A stretch of 21,610 bases of DNA from a virus. A model generated the notes under the pieces. The model worked only from the letters and a program-made list of their open reading frames with translations, was not told where the DNA came from and ran no database searches. Each line of letters opens with the position of its first letter. Within the stretch, counting starts at the first letter, position 1. The DNA lies in IMG/VR virus record IMGVR_UViG_3300043803_000755, positions 1 through 21,610 of that record; one strand, given 5' to 3'. The position numbers were made by a program, and so were the translations under genes. This document shows positions 13,331 to 19,736 of this stretch, piece by piece.

Positions 13331-13738
13331 TTACACCCGCGTCACCAGGCACTCGGCGGAAAATTTCACCTCGACGATGTTCTCATCCCACTCTTCTTCC
13401 GAGCCACGATAGAGCCAGTGGTCGATGCGGATGCCATCGTCACAGACCAGCCGGACGCCTGCCGGGTCGTTGAGCAAGGTTTCGATGGTATCGGCCCAGT
13501 CGTCGATGGTGTCCGCCGCCTCGTCGCCCGCATGGCTCCGCAGGGTGATCTCCACCTCGGTGCGCATGACGTTGGGCAGTGACACGCTGTGCGGCTCGGC
13601 GCTTGTGACGTCCACCGCGATGGTCGGCAGCGCGACATCCTCCCGGCGTTTCGCGTCGACGATGGCAATGGTTTCGTCCGGCGACATCTCTGTGAGATAA
13701 TCCACCAGCCCGGCGATGAGTCGTTTGCTTGTGTTCAT
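13331..13738 (-). CDS. Putative tail terminator/completion protein, 135 aa
   Basis: An N-terminal helix (LIAGLVDYLTEM) is followed by alternating strands and the segment MRTEVEITLRSHAGDEAADTIDDWADTIETLLND, a pattern common to gpU-like tail terminators that cap the tube and join it to the head. It lies between the gp10/Z-like gene and the tube gene, as in many siphoviruses. The start overlaps the upstream stop as ATGA (13735-13738). Confidence 0.6.
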   Translation of the reverse strand: MNTSKRLIAGLVDYLTEMSPDETIAIVDAKRREDVALPTIAVDVTSAEPHSVSLPNVMRTEVEITLRSHAGDEAADTIDDWADTIETLLNDPAGVRLVCDDGIRIDHWLYRGSEEEWDENIVEVKFSAECLVTRV

Positions 13739-14418
13739 GATGCTTTGGCTATCTTCTTTGTCTGCTTGTCAACAATGATGCGCATGCGCTTGATGCCGTT
13801 TGTCCTGCCTGCCCGCAGGGCTGCCGCAACATCGCGCTGCTTCTGCACGCCGGTCAGGTATGGCGTATTGTTCGCCAGCTCGACTTTCGCGTTTAGCCCG
13901 CGATCCATGACTGTGGCCGACGCCCATCCGCTGCCGACGTGACGCTGTATCCATCGCCCGATTTTTGACGCCTTGCCGACGCCCAACGAGTTACCCGCCG
14001 CGATCCATGCCGCTTTGGCGCGACCTGCCTTGGCCTGCTGCTCTTTGGCATAGCGGTCGCGCTCATCCTCCGTGATCAGTCCGCGCCACCAGTTGCCCTT
14101 CTCCTTGCGGAACTTGCGGCCACGAATCCGACCGTTTCGGCGAAGCGCGTAGTGCGATGATTTGAGGTCGGTGCTTTCCGGGTATGCGCCGAGGTTGATC
14201 CCGAACCAGACTTGCGCGACCTGCTTTTCGATGTTTTGCAGGAACTTCGCCGCCTTGCCTTTGTCGCTGATCCCATACGGCTGCATTTTGGTTGCCAGTT
14301 GGCGGCTGGTGGATAGCGCCATTTCCTTGATCCCGGTTTCGATCCCCTTCCCGGTCAGCTGCTCAAACTTCCGCAGGAGCTGCTTCGTCTCGGATTGCCC
14401 GACCACTGAAAATTTCAT
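13735..14418 (-). CDS. HK97-gp10/lambda-Z-like head-tail connector protein, 227 aa
   Basis: The N-terminus KFSVVGQSETKQLLRKFEQLTGK with the following helix (GIETGIKEMALSTSRQLATKM) resembles gp10/Z-like minor tail proteins. The middle is very basic (YALRRNGRIRGRKFRKEKG; EDERDRYAKEQQAKAGRAKAA). I chose ATG at 14418, preceded by an AGGGTGTGGA purine-rich stretch. The ATG at 14511 would run 23 nt into the divergent ligase gene. It probably bridges head connector and tail tube. Confidence 0.65.
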   Translation of the reverse strand: MKFSVVGQSETKQLLRKFEQLTGKGIETGIKEMALSTSRQLATKMQPYGISDKGKAAKFLQNIEKQVAQVWFGINLGAYPESTDLKSSHYALRRNGRIRGRKFRKEKGNWWRGLITEDERDRYAKEQQAKAGRAKAAWIAAGNSLGVGKASKIGRWIQRHVGSGWASATVMDRGLNAKVELANNTPYLTGVQKQRDVAAALRAGRTNGIKRMRIIVDKQTKKIAKAS

Positions 14419-14488
14419 GTCCACACCCTGTGAAAATTGTCGAATTTTGTTCTTGGCATGCCGCCGGTAATGTGGAATTTTTCCGCAC

Positions 14489-15019
14489 ATGAACAAGCCA
14501 ATGCTCCTCACCGACTACTGCGGCACGAACGTACGCGGCTGGTTGATGTCCGAGAAGCTGGATGGCTGGCGCGTGATGTGGGATGGCCAGAACTTCTTCA
14601 GCCGCGAGCTTGGCTTGCTGGCAGCGCCGGAATGGTTCAAGGCCGGGATGCCCGCCGTGGCGCTCGACGGCGAGTTGTTCGCAGGCCGGGGCGAGTTCAA
14701 TGCGATCCAAGGCATGATGCGCGACGGCTGGCATGGCCTGACGTTCCGGGTCTTCGACACCATCGCCCCGGGCGCTTACTCCATCCGCCTGCGCACGATC
14801 AAGGCGCTGCCGCTGCCCGCTCATGCTTCGGTGCTCGAGCAGGTCGAAATCAGCACCACGCTGGATGTGATCCGCGGGGCTGATACCATCGTGGCGGCTG
14901 GCGGTGAGGGTGTCGTGGTCCGCAACCCGAAGGGGAAATACCTGCCCGGAGAGCGCACGAATGATGTGGCGCGCTGGGTGCCACAAGACCCGGCCAAGAA
15001 TCGCCGGAAGTCAGCGTGA
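14489..15019 (+). CDS. LigE-like ATP-dependent DNA ligase adenylation domain, 176 aa, no OB domain
   Basis: It would adenylate itself to seal DNA nicks. Nucleotidyltransferase motifs appear in order: motif I EKLDGWR with adenylated K23, the SRELGLLAAPEWF segment typical of the small LigE ligases, motif III LDGELF (D60-E62), IIIa FRVFD (F89, D90) and IV GGEGVVVR (E140). The region where motif V lysines should stand reads NDVARWVP, and the protein ends 12 residues later. The whole OB-fold domain (about 100 residues in known ligases) is missing. The gene lies antisense within the late operon. Its start faces the gp10-like gene and its end overlaps the joining-protein stop by 9 nt. It may act only with a partner, be a vestige, or modify another substrate. 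Confidence 0.8.
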   Translation: MNKPMLLTDYCGTNVRGWLMSEKLDGWRVMWDGQNFFSRELGLLAAPEWFKAGMPAVALDGELFAGRGEFNAIQGMMRDGWHGLTFRVFDTIAPGAYSIRLRTIKALPLPAHASVLEQVEISTTLDVIRGADTIVAAGGEGVVVRNPKGKYLPGERTNDVARWVPQDPAKNRRKSA

Positions 15020-15328
15020 TTCGTTCGGATCGACCAGCGCGAAATGCACGGCGACGGCCCCGGCAGTCACCTCGTTGATCCGGTATGGCCTGCCAGCGAC
15101 CGTGCAGCGCGCGTTGCGGAGTGACAGCGGGTTGGTAACGTCGGACGGCTGGGCGGTGGCTGTGGCGCGGATCTCGGGCTCGATGCCGCCGAGCGCGCCT
15201 TCGCCGCCGAGCCGCTCGTCGTTCCATACGACTTGGAACGTCTGCCCGGCCACGACCATCGTCTCGGTGCCAAGCAGCGCGTCAATTTCGTCGGCGGGCG
15301 CGTTCAGGAAGTCATCGACCAAGCTCAT
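15011..15328 (-). CDS. Putative head-tail joining protein, 105 aa
   Basis: A short N-terminal helix (LVDDFLNAPADEIDALLG) leads to a small beta-barrel-like domain (ETMVVAGQTFQVVWNDE, RNARCTVAGRPYRINEVTAGAVAVHFALV). Size, fold pattern and place between the capsid module and the gp10-like gene match FII/HK97-gp9-type joining proteins. The last 9 nt overlap the antisense ligase gene. The start has TTGACA 13 nt upstream and AGGGGC adjacent. Confidence 0.6.
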   Translation of the reverse strand: MSLVDDFLNAPADEIDALLGTETMVVAGQTFQVVWNDERLGGEGALGGIEPEIRATATAQPSDVTNPLSLRNARCTVAGRPYRINEVTAGAVAVHFALVDPNESR

Positions 15329-15347
15329 GCCCCTATCGGCTTGTCAA
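15329..15347 (-). promoter_or_regulatory. TTGACA-N13-ATG start element (copy C, joining protein)
   Basis: TTGACA (15347-15342), AGCCGATAGGGGC, ATG 15328 on the minus strand. The hexamer overlaps the final codons of the glycosyltransferase gene in a different frame (TTG ACA, Leu-Thr) from copies B and E. Confidence 0.6.
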
Positions 15348-15908
15348 TTCCGGCGCGGCGGTGGTGGCGGCGTCGTGGCGATAGGTGTGCAAGATGCGGT
15401 CGATGTGATGGCCCGTGCGGATTCGCTGGCGTGCCTGGTGCGCCCAGATCGCGTCCTCGCCGTAGTTGGTGAAGCCGAAGACGCATTCGGCCACGCGCTC
15501 ACGTTTCCACGCGCAAACATGCCACGGCGCACGCAGGGTGACGCCGCCGGGGGTGAATGGCTGGTCGGTGTTGTTGATGCCGAAGACAACTTCGGACTCA
15601 AGCCCGTTGTAAATGGCGCGCTGCCGGAAGGTGATCACGTCCGCGCCGGTTTCGATGGCCGCAAGCAGGCTGGAAACGTAATCGTCCGCGATGTCATCAT
15701 CATCGTCGACGAATGCGATATACTCGCCGCATGCGATGTCCACCAGCGCCTGCCGCTTTTCACCGATCGTGCGCTGCCGGTTGTCGCATAGGGCCAAGTG
15801 CTCAACTGGTTTTCCGGAACTTTGGTTTAGTATTTTTTGCGTAAGGCCATGCAAGGCGCTCGTCCGCTCCGGGATTGTCGGTGTGAGGATGCTCAGTTGT
15901 GGTTTCAT
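15333..15908 (-). CDS. GT-A fold (family 2-like) glycosyltransferase, 191 aa
   Basis: It transfers a sugar from a nucleotide-sugar donor. The N-terminus QLSILTPTIPERTSALHGL is the standard first strand and loop of GT2 enzymes. ALVDIACGEYIAFVDDDDDIADDYV (DDDDD at 68-72) is the metal/donor-binding DxD region, and NYGEDAIWA (E151-D152) is the acceptor-side ED motif with the likely catalytic base. At 191 residues it is a minimal single-domain enzyme without membrane segments. I chose the start at 15908 because the enzyme fold begins there. The first 107 nt overlap the preceding 62-aa gene in another frame. Likely targets are virion proteins, given the flanking structural genes. Confidence 0.85.
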   Translation of the reverse strand: MKPQLSILTPTIPERTSALHGLTQKILNQSSGKPVEHLALCDNRQRTIGEKRQALVDIACGEYIAFVDDDDDIADDYVSSLLAAIETGADVITFRQRAIYNGLESEVVFGINNTDQPFTPGGVTLRAPWHVCAWKRERVAECVFGFTNYGEDAIWAHQARQRIRTGHHIDRILHTYRHDAATTAAPELTSR

Positions 15909-15990
15909 GTTTTTTGAAGATATTGACGTAGTTGGCGCGGAACTTTTCGCCATCGACTTTTCGCGGTGTGTCGCCTTTGCCTGCGCTCAT
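15802..15990 (-). CDS. Small phage protein with GKGDTPR N-terminus, 62 aa
   Basis: The sequence MSAGKGDTPRKVDGEKFRAN followed by YVNIFKK resembles a class of tiny phage proteins of about 25-35 residues that usually end soon after the NIF motif. Here the frame continues for about 35 more residues (HETTTEHPHTDNP and a basic end) through the start of the glycosyltransferase gene. The tail is probably a by-product of that overlap. Its ATG overlaps the stop of the 748-aa gene as ATGA (15987-15990). Function unknown. Confidence 0.6.
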   Translation of the reverse strand: MSAGKGDTPRKVDGEKFRANYVNIFKKHETTTEHPHTDNPGADERLAWPYAKNTKPKFRKTS

Positions 15991-18233
15991 GGTTGGGGTT
16001 TGTTGACTTTGATCCAGCAGCGCCCCACCTGCGCCACCTCGTATCCGTTCGCCTCGGAGTGTTCGGTGACGGCCTTCTTGACTTCGTGCCATGGGTAATC
16101 GTGACCGGCGAAGATGCCGCCGGGTTTGAGCTTTGGCCACCATGCGGCGAGATCCTTGACGACGCTGTCATAATCATGGGCCGCGTCGATGAAGACGAAA
16201 TCCAGCGTTCCGTCCGCGAAATCCGCTGCCGATTCGGCGCTGTCTCCTTGGTGAATTTGGATCATGTCGGCCACTCCGGCGGCTGCGATGTTGTCCTTGA
16301 AAACGTGCAGGACGGTGCCGCCATGTCCCGCCACGATGTCAACGTGCGCGGGTTGCTCCTGCTCGCCCAGGAAGGTGTCCACGCAATGCACAACGGCGGG
16401 TTTGTTGATGTCCTGCAATCGCTGGCAAAGGTGGATTGCTGACTGCCCCTGCCAGCTTCCAATCTCAACCACCTGCGCGCCGTCTGGCAATGCCTTGGCG
16501 ATGCTGGAATACAAGCTGCGGTAATCGCACCAGCCTTCAACGTCGCTTGATACGCGGATACTGTCCCTGATTCGGTCCCATATCCCGCGCCCGGTGAGGT
16601 AGTGGAACTGGTCATTGCTCCGCGCATAAGTTTCGTCCATTTCGGATTTCCCAAACGCCGGGTGCATGTGCTCGATGGTAATGCGGTCGCGGGCTTCTAT
16701 CACAACCCGGTCACGCCATGCGCATTGGCTGAAATGGTTGTCTGAAAACATGCTGAAGAACTCCGGGTGGAAAAGGTATCCCTGCTGCTCATAGCGGGCG
16801 CGGGTGAGAATCGCCATACAAAGCAGGTCGTCCGTCCGGTGGCCGTCGTTGATCGCCAGCACGGCGGGTTTGCTGGTGTCGCCGATGGCTTCAAGGATCG
16901 CGGTGTCCCAGCCGCGGAACGGCTTCCAGTCGTCGGAGAGTTGCAGCAGGACATCACCACGGCTGGCGGCTGCGGCTGCGTTCCATGCGGCGACGGGGCC
17001 ACCATCGCCAGCCAAGAATGCGGTGGGGAACCTGACAAAGACTTCGGCGGTTTCGTCGTTGTAATCGGCGGCGAAAAGATGCTCAACGCGCTCCGGGTGG
17101 TCGGCCATGCGCAGCCATTCCATGCGCGTCCTGACCGCCTGCATCGGTCGGCCACGGGTGGCGTGCAAAAGGCTGATGGTAGTCATGCCGGATGTCGCCA
17201 GCATATTGTGCCGGCGGGTGTCTGATTCCAGTGCACGACCTGCCATGCGGAGGGATTGCAGGAAAAGGTCTTCGCGGAAGAATCCGTAAAACATCTTCCG
17301 GTGGTTCCAGCACGGTTTGTCGGGAAACTTGCAGGTCATCATGTGGCGAGCATAAGCCAAGGCTCGCTGTGGCTCGTCGCAGGACATGGACAAGGCTGTC
17401 AGCTCATACAGCGGTTCGGCGCGGCTCGGGTCTTCCGTCCATGCCTGCGTGTAGATCGCGGCCTTGTCGTTGTAGTCCTCGGCCATCGCCGCAAGGGTCA
17501 TGTATGTTTCAAAACGCTCAGCCAGCCCGCCTTCCGGGTGGTCTAGGAACTCTCTGGCAAGCTCGATGGCGCGGGCGTCTCTGCGTCGAGAATACTCGAC
17601 CATGAGATAAAAAGTGTGCGCGTGCGTGCGGTCTTCGTCGGGGATGCTTTCGAGGATGGTGAGGTTCCGATCCTTGGAGCATTCCCGATCCTGGCGCGGG
17701 ATGTGGACAATGCGAACCTCGCTGGATTGCGCTTGTTTCTCCGGCTCGCCAGATACCTGGACAAGGTTCTCATGAAGCGCGTTTTTCCACTGGTAATTGC
17801 CGTTGTTCCGCCAAGCTCGCTCGCGGAAATTCCCAATCACTCCTTGGTCACTCACGATGTAAGGAATGCTGAGGATGCCGACATCCTCTGGCAGCTTGGC
17901 AATCAGGGTGCGGATGTGCTCCAACCCTTCGGCGGTATCGTCCATGTCGGCCCATACGATCCAGTCGCCGGTGCATAGCGCGGCGGATGCGTTGCGGGCG
18001 GCGGCGAAGTCATCGACGTGCGGCCAGTCGTTGTCGGGGGGGTTTTTGTATTCGCCAATCACGCAGCCTCGCTCGGCAGCCATGTAGAGAGTGTTGTCCG
18101 GCGTTTGGCTGCCAACCGCGCGGACCATCACGACCTCGTCGAAATGCGGCTGGAAGGTGTCGAGAAAGCGCGCCACGTCGCGCTCACAGTTCCCGGTAAT
18201 AACGGACAGACTCAGGCGTATCGGCTGTTTCAT
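15987..18233 (-). CDS. Multidomain glycosyltransferase-TPR-glycosyltransferase-methyltransferase, 748 aa
   Basis: Residues 1-200 are a GT2-like domain (LSLSVITGNCERDVARFL; metal-binding WADMDD at 94-99; YQWKNALHENL at 148-156). Residues about 205-345 are helical repeats of TPR type (RAIELAREFLDHPEGG, AIYTQAWTEDPSRAEPLYELTAL). Residues about 345-545 look like a second GT-A-like fold (GPVAAWNAAAAASRGDVLLQ, LSDDW at 432-436). Residues about 570-748 are a class I SAM methyltransferase: motif I VVEIGSWQGQSA (588-599), HCVDTF, FIDAAHDYDSVVKDL and LKPGGIFAGHDY. It probably makes a methylated glycan on capsid or tail proteins, or a surface sugar. It begins after the capsid terminator, so it may be expressed at a lower level. 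Confidence 0.8.
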   Translation of the reverse strand: MKQPIRLSLSVITGNCERDVARFLDTFQPHFDEVVMVRAVGSQTPDNTLYMAAERGCVIGEYKNPPDNDWPHVDDFAAARNASAALCTGDWIVWADMDDTAEGLEHIRTLIAKLPEDVGILSIPYIVSDQGVIGNFRERAWRNNGNYQWKNALHENLVQVSGEPEKQAQSSEVRIVHIPRQDRECSKDRNLTILESIPDEDRTHAHTFYLMVEYSRRRDARAIELAREFLDHPEGGLAERFETYMTLAAMAEDYNDKAAIYTQAWTEDPSRAEPLYELTALSMSCDEPQRALAYARHMMTCKFPDKPCWNHRKMFYGFFREDLFLQSLRMAGRALESDTRRHNMLATSGMTTISLLHATRGRPMQAVRTRMEWLRMADHPERVEHLFAADYNDETAEVFVRFPTAFLAGDGGPVAAWNAAAAASRGDVLLQLSDDWKPFRGWDTAILEAIGDTSKPAVLAINDGHRTDDLLCMAILTRARYEQQGYLFHPEFFSMFSDNHFSQCAWRDRVVIEARDRITIEHMHPAFGKSEMDETYARSNDQFHYLTGRGIWDRIRDSIRVSSDVEGWCDYRSLYSSIAKALPDGAQVVEIGSWQGQSAIHLCQRLQDINKPAVVHCVDTFLGEQEQPAHVDIVAGHGGTVLHVFKDNIAAAGVADMIQIHQGDSAESAADFADGTLDFVFIDAAHDYDSVVKDLAAWWPKLKPGGIFAGHDYPWHEVKKAVTEHSEANGYEVAQVGRCWIKVNKPQP

Positions 18234-18280
18234 AATTGCTTACCGCAACCAATGTGCATTTGCAGCCGAATTGCAACAAT

Positions 18281-18313
18281 AAAAAACCGCCGCCCGGAGT
18301 TTCCGAGCGGCGG
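18281..18313 (-). terminator. Rho-independent terminator after the capsid gene
   Basis: On the minus strand CCGCCGCTCGGA, loop AAC, TCCGGGCGGCGG forms a 12-bp stem with one U-G pair, followed at once by TTTTTT (18286-18281). It lies 32 bp past the capsid stop and before the glycosyltransferase gene. Partial read-through would give abundant capsid mRNA and less of the downstream tail operon. Confidence 0.9.
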
Positions 18314-18344
18314 TGACACAAACAAGCACCAGCACAGAGAGTGA

Positions 18345-19253
18345 TCAGTCGGTGCGAGCGATGAGCCCGATGCCGAGGGTGAGCGCGGCAGCCATGCCGA
18401 ACAAACATTCGATGCTTGCGTAGTGCCTGCCCTTCCCGGGGTTGAAATGCCTGCGATAGGTGAATCCGAGCCCGGTTTCTGGATCGGTCACGGTTTCGAC
18501 TGCGAGGTAGCTGTCGCCTGCGTCCTGCGGCTGGAGCTGGCGAACCGCGACTGCCACTGCGTCGGAATGAGCGAGGAAGCCGATGATCGAGAGCGATGCG
18601 CCGATGGTGGTCAGGTTGGCCTGATAAACATTCATACCGAGCAGGCGCGGGATGCGTCCTTCGCGGATGCCTTCGCTGCCGCCATACTGGAACGCTTGCG
18701 AGATGTTCGCGTCGCTTTCAAGTTGGAAGTGCAGGTCTGGGTTGCAGACGAGTGAAACCGCATCCATTGGCACTTGGCGATTGACGAGAGTCCTGCGGGC
18801 TGCGCGGATCTGAGCCAGTCCAGTTCCGCCGATGGTCACGGCGGTTGCGGCAGGGCTGCCGAACGATGCCACCGTGAGAGCATTAAACACGTTCTGCATA
18901 CACTTGCGAGCCAGTGCGCGGCCTTGGTTGGCTGCGAAATTGGTGATGTCAGACGATCCAGCATTTGCATACTGAATGTCGGTCAGGTCAACGCCAACAA
19001 CTTGGTGTTGATCGAGGTTGACGGTGATCGCTGCAATGGTGCCAGCCTCGGTTTCGTATGGAGAGCCACTGTTGTTCGCATAGGCGAAGGTCGTGGAATC
19101 CAAAGCGGAAACGCGCGGGATGATGATCGCATCACCTTTGCGGCGGGTTTCATTGGAGTAGCTGCGGGTAAAGGCAGAGAGAGGGAGAAGACCAGCGGTG
19201 AACGCTTTGAGAACTTCTTGAACGTAGATTTTGTCAACGAATGTGGATGCCAT
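18345..19253 (-). CDS. Major capsid protein, 302 aa
   Basis: The protein begins ASTFVDKIYVQEVLKAFTAG, then SYSNETRRKGDAIIIPRVSAL, with later signatures QHQVVGVDLTDIQYANAG, GRALARKCMQNVFNAL, VSLVCNPDLHFQLESDANISQAF and RIPRLLGMNVYQANL. This matches P22-coat-type/HK97-fold capsid proteins, and no separate accessory domain is visible. The C-terminus (IECLFGMAAALTLGIGLIARTD) is hydrophobic. It lies between protease/scaffold and a strong terminator, the usual place. The leader is AATAACCAACCAACCTACCTACC without any SD, notable for what should be the most abundant virion protein. Confidence 0.85.
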   Translation of the reverse strand: MASTFVDKIYVQEVLKAFTAGLLPLSAFTRSYSNETRRKGDAIIIPRVSALDSTTFAYANNSGSPYETEAGTIAAITVNLDQHQVVGVDLTDIQYANAGSSDITNFAANQGRALARKCMQNVFNALTVASFGSPAATAVTIGGTGLAQIRAARRTLVNRQVPMDAVSLVCNPDLHFQLESDANISQAFQYGGSEGIREGRIPRLLGMNVYQANLTTIGASLSIIGFLAHSDAVAVAVRQLQPQDAGDSYLAVETVTDPETGLGFTYRRHFNPGKGRHYASIECLFGMAAALTLGIGLIARTD

Positions 19254-19274
19254 GGTAGTAGGTAGGTTGGTTGG
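19254..19274 (-). promoter_or_regulatory. A/C-rich, SD-less leader of the capsid gene
   Basis: The 21-nt gap between protease stop and capsid ATG reads AACCAACCAACCTACCTACC on the minus strand, with no G. Similar tracts precede the starts at 650, 877 and 1471. It is unstructured by inspection and cannot pair with the anti-SD. Confidence 0.45.
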
Positions 19275-19736
19275 TTATTGGGAGACTTTTGATTGCTCGG
19301 CGAGGATCGCCTTGCGGTGCTTTTGATAGAATGCGGTCGCCTCAGCGCCTTTCAGTTCCTCGAACTGCTGGGTGAGTGTCTTGGCCTCGCCGCTGTCGCC
19401 AACGAGCGCGACCGGTTGCGGGTGGCCTTGCTGGGCGAGCAGCTCGGCGGCCTTGACTGCGGCCTTGGCGTCGATGTCCTCGGCCTGCTTTTCCAGCTCG
19501 GTGATGCGCTCGGCATTGGCCTCGATGGTCTTGCCGGACTCGTCCAATTTGGATGTCAGCTCGGCAACGTCGCTTTGCAGCTTCGCGTTGACCTCAGCCA
19601 GCGGTGCCAGCTCGTCGATCCGCGATTGCGCGGCGGATAGATCGGCACGCAGGGTGTCGTTTTCGACAAGCGCGGCCTCCACCTTGGCGGCGGCTTCTTC
19701 GTTTCCGGGGAATAGTTTTGAAAGGATTCCGGTCAT
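19275..19736 (-). CDS. Possible internally initiated scaffold protein (in frame with protease), 153 aa
   Basis: ATG 19736 (M217 of the fusion, MTGILSKLFPGNEEAAAK) falls exactly at the linker between peptidase and coiled coil, as Nu3 does within lambda gene C. The start is preceded by AAGGGC and by TTGACA at 14 nt. The same element precedes the four genes with starts at 8189, 11646, 13295 and 15328. A separate scaffold in excess over protease would suit procapsid assembly. Expression of this form is inferred. Confidence 0.5.
   Translation of the reverse strand: MTGILSKLFPGNEEAAAKVEAALVENDTLRADLSAAQSRIDELAPLAEVNAKLQSDVAELTSKLDESGKTIEANAERITELEKQAEDIDAKAAVKAAELLAQQGHPQPVALVGDSGEAKTLTQQFEELKGAEATAFYQKHRKAILAEQSKVSQ

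Noticed and set aside
14419-14511. Longer start for the gp10-like gene at 14511
   Set aside because: It would overlap the ligase start, and the added residues (MRSIGLFMCGKIPHYRR) show no match to the family N-terminus.
14904-15791. Long plus-strand open frame (295 codons) over the joining protein and glycosyltransferase
   Set aside because: It overlaps the ligase and covers two well-supported minus-strand genes; composition is low-complexity Ser/Arg/Val without any domain.
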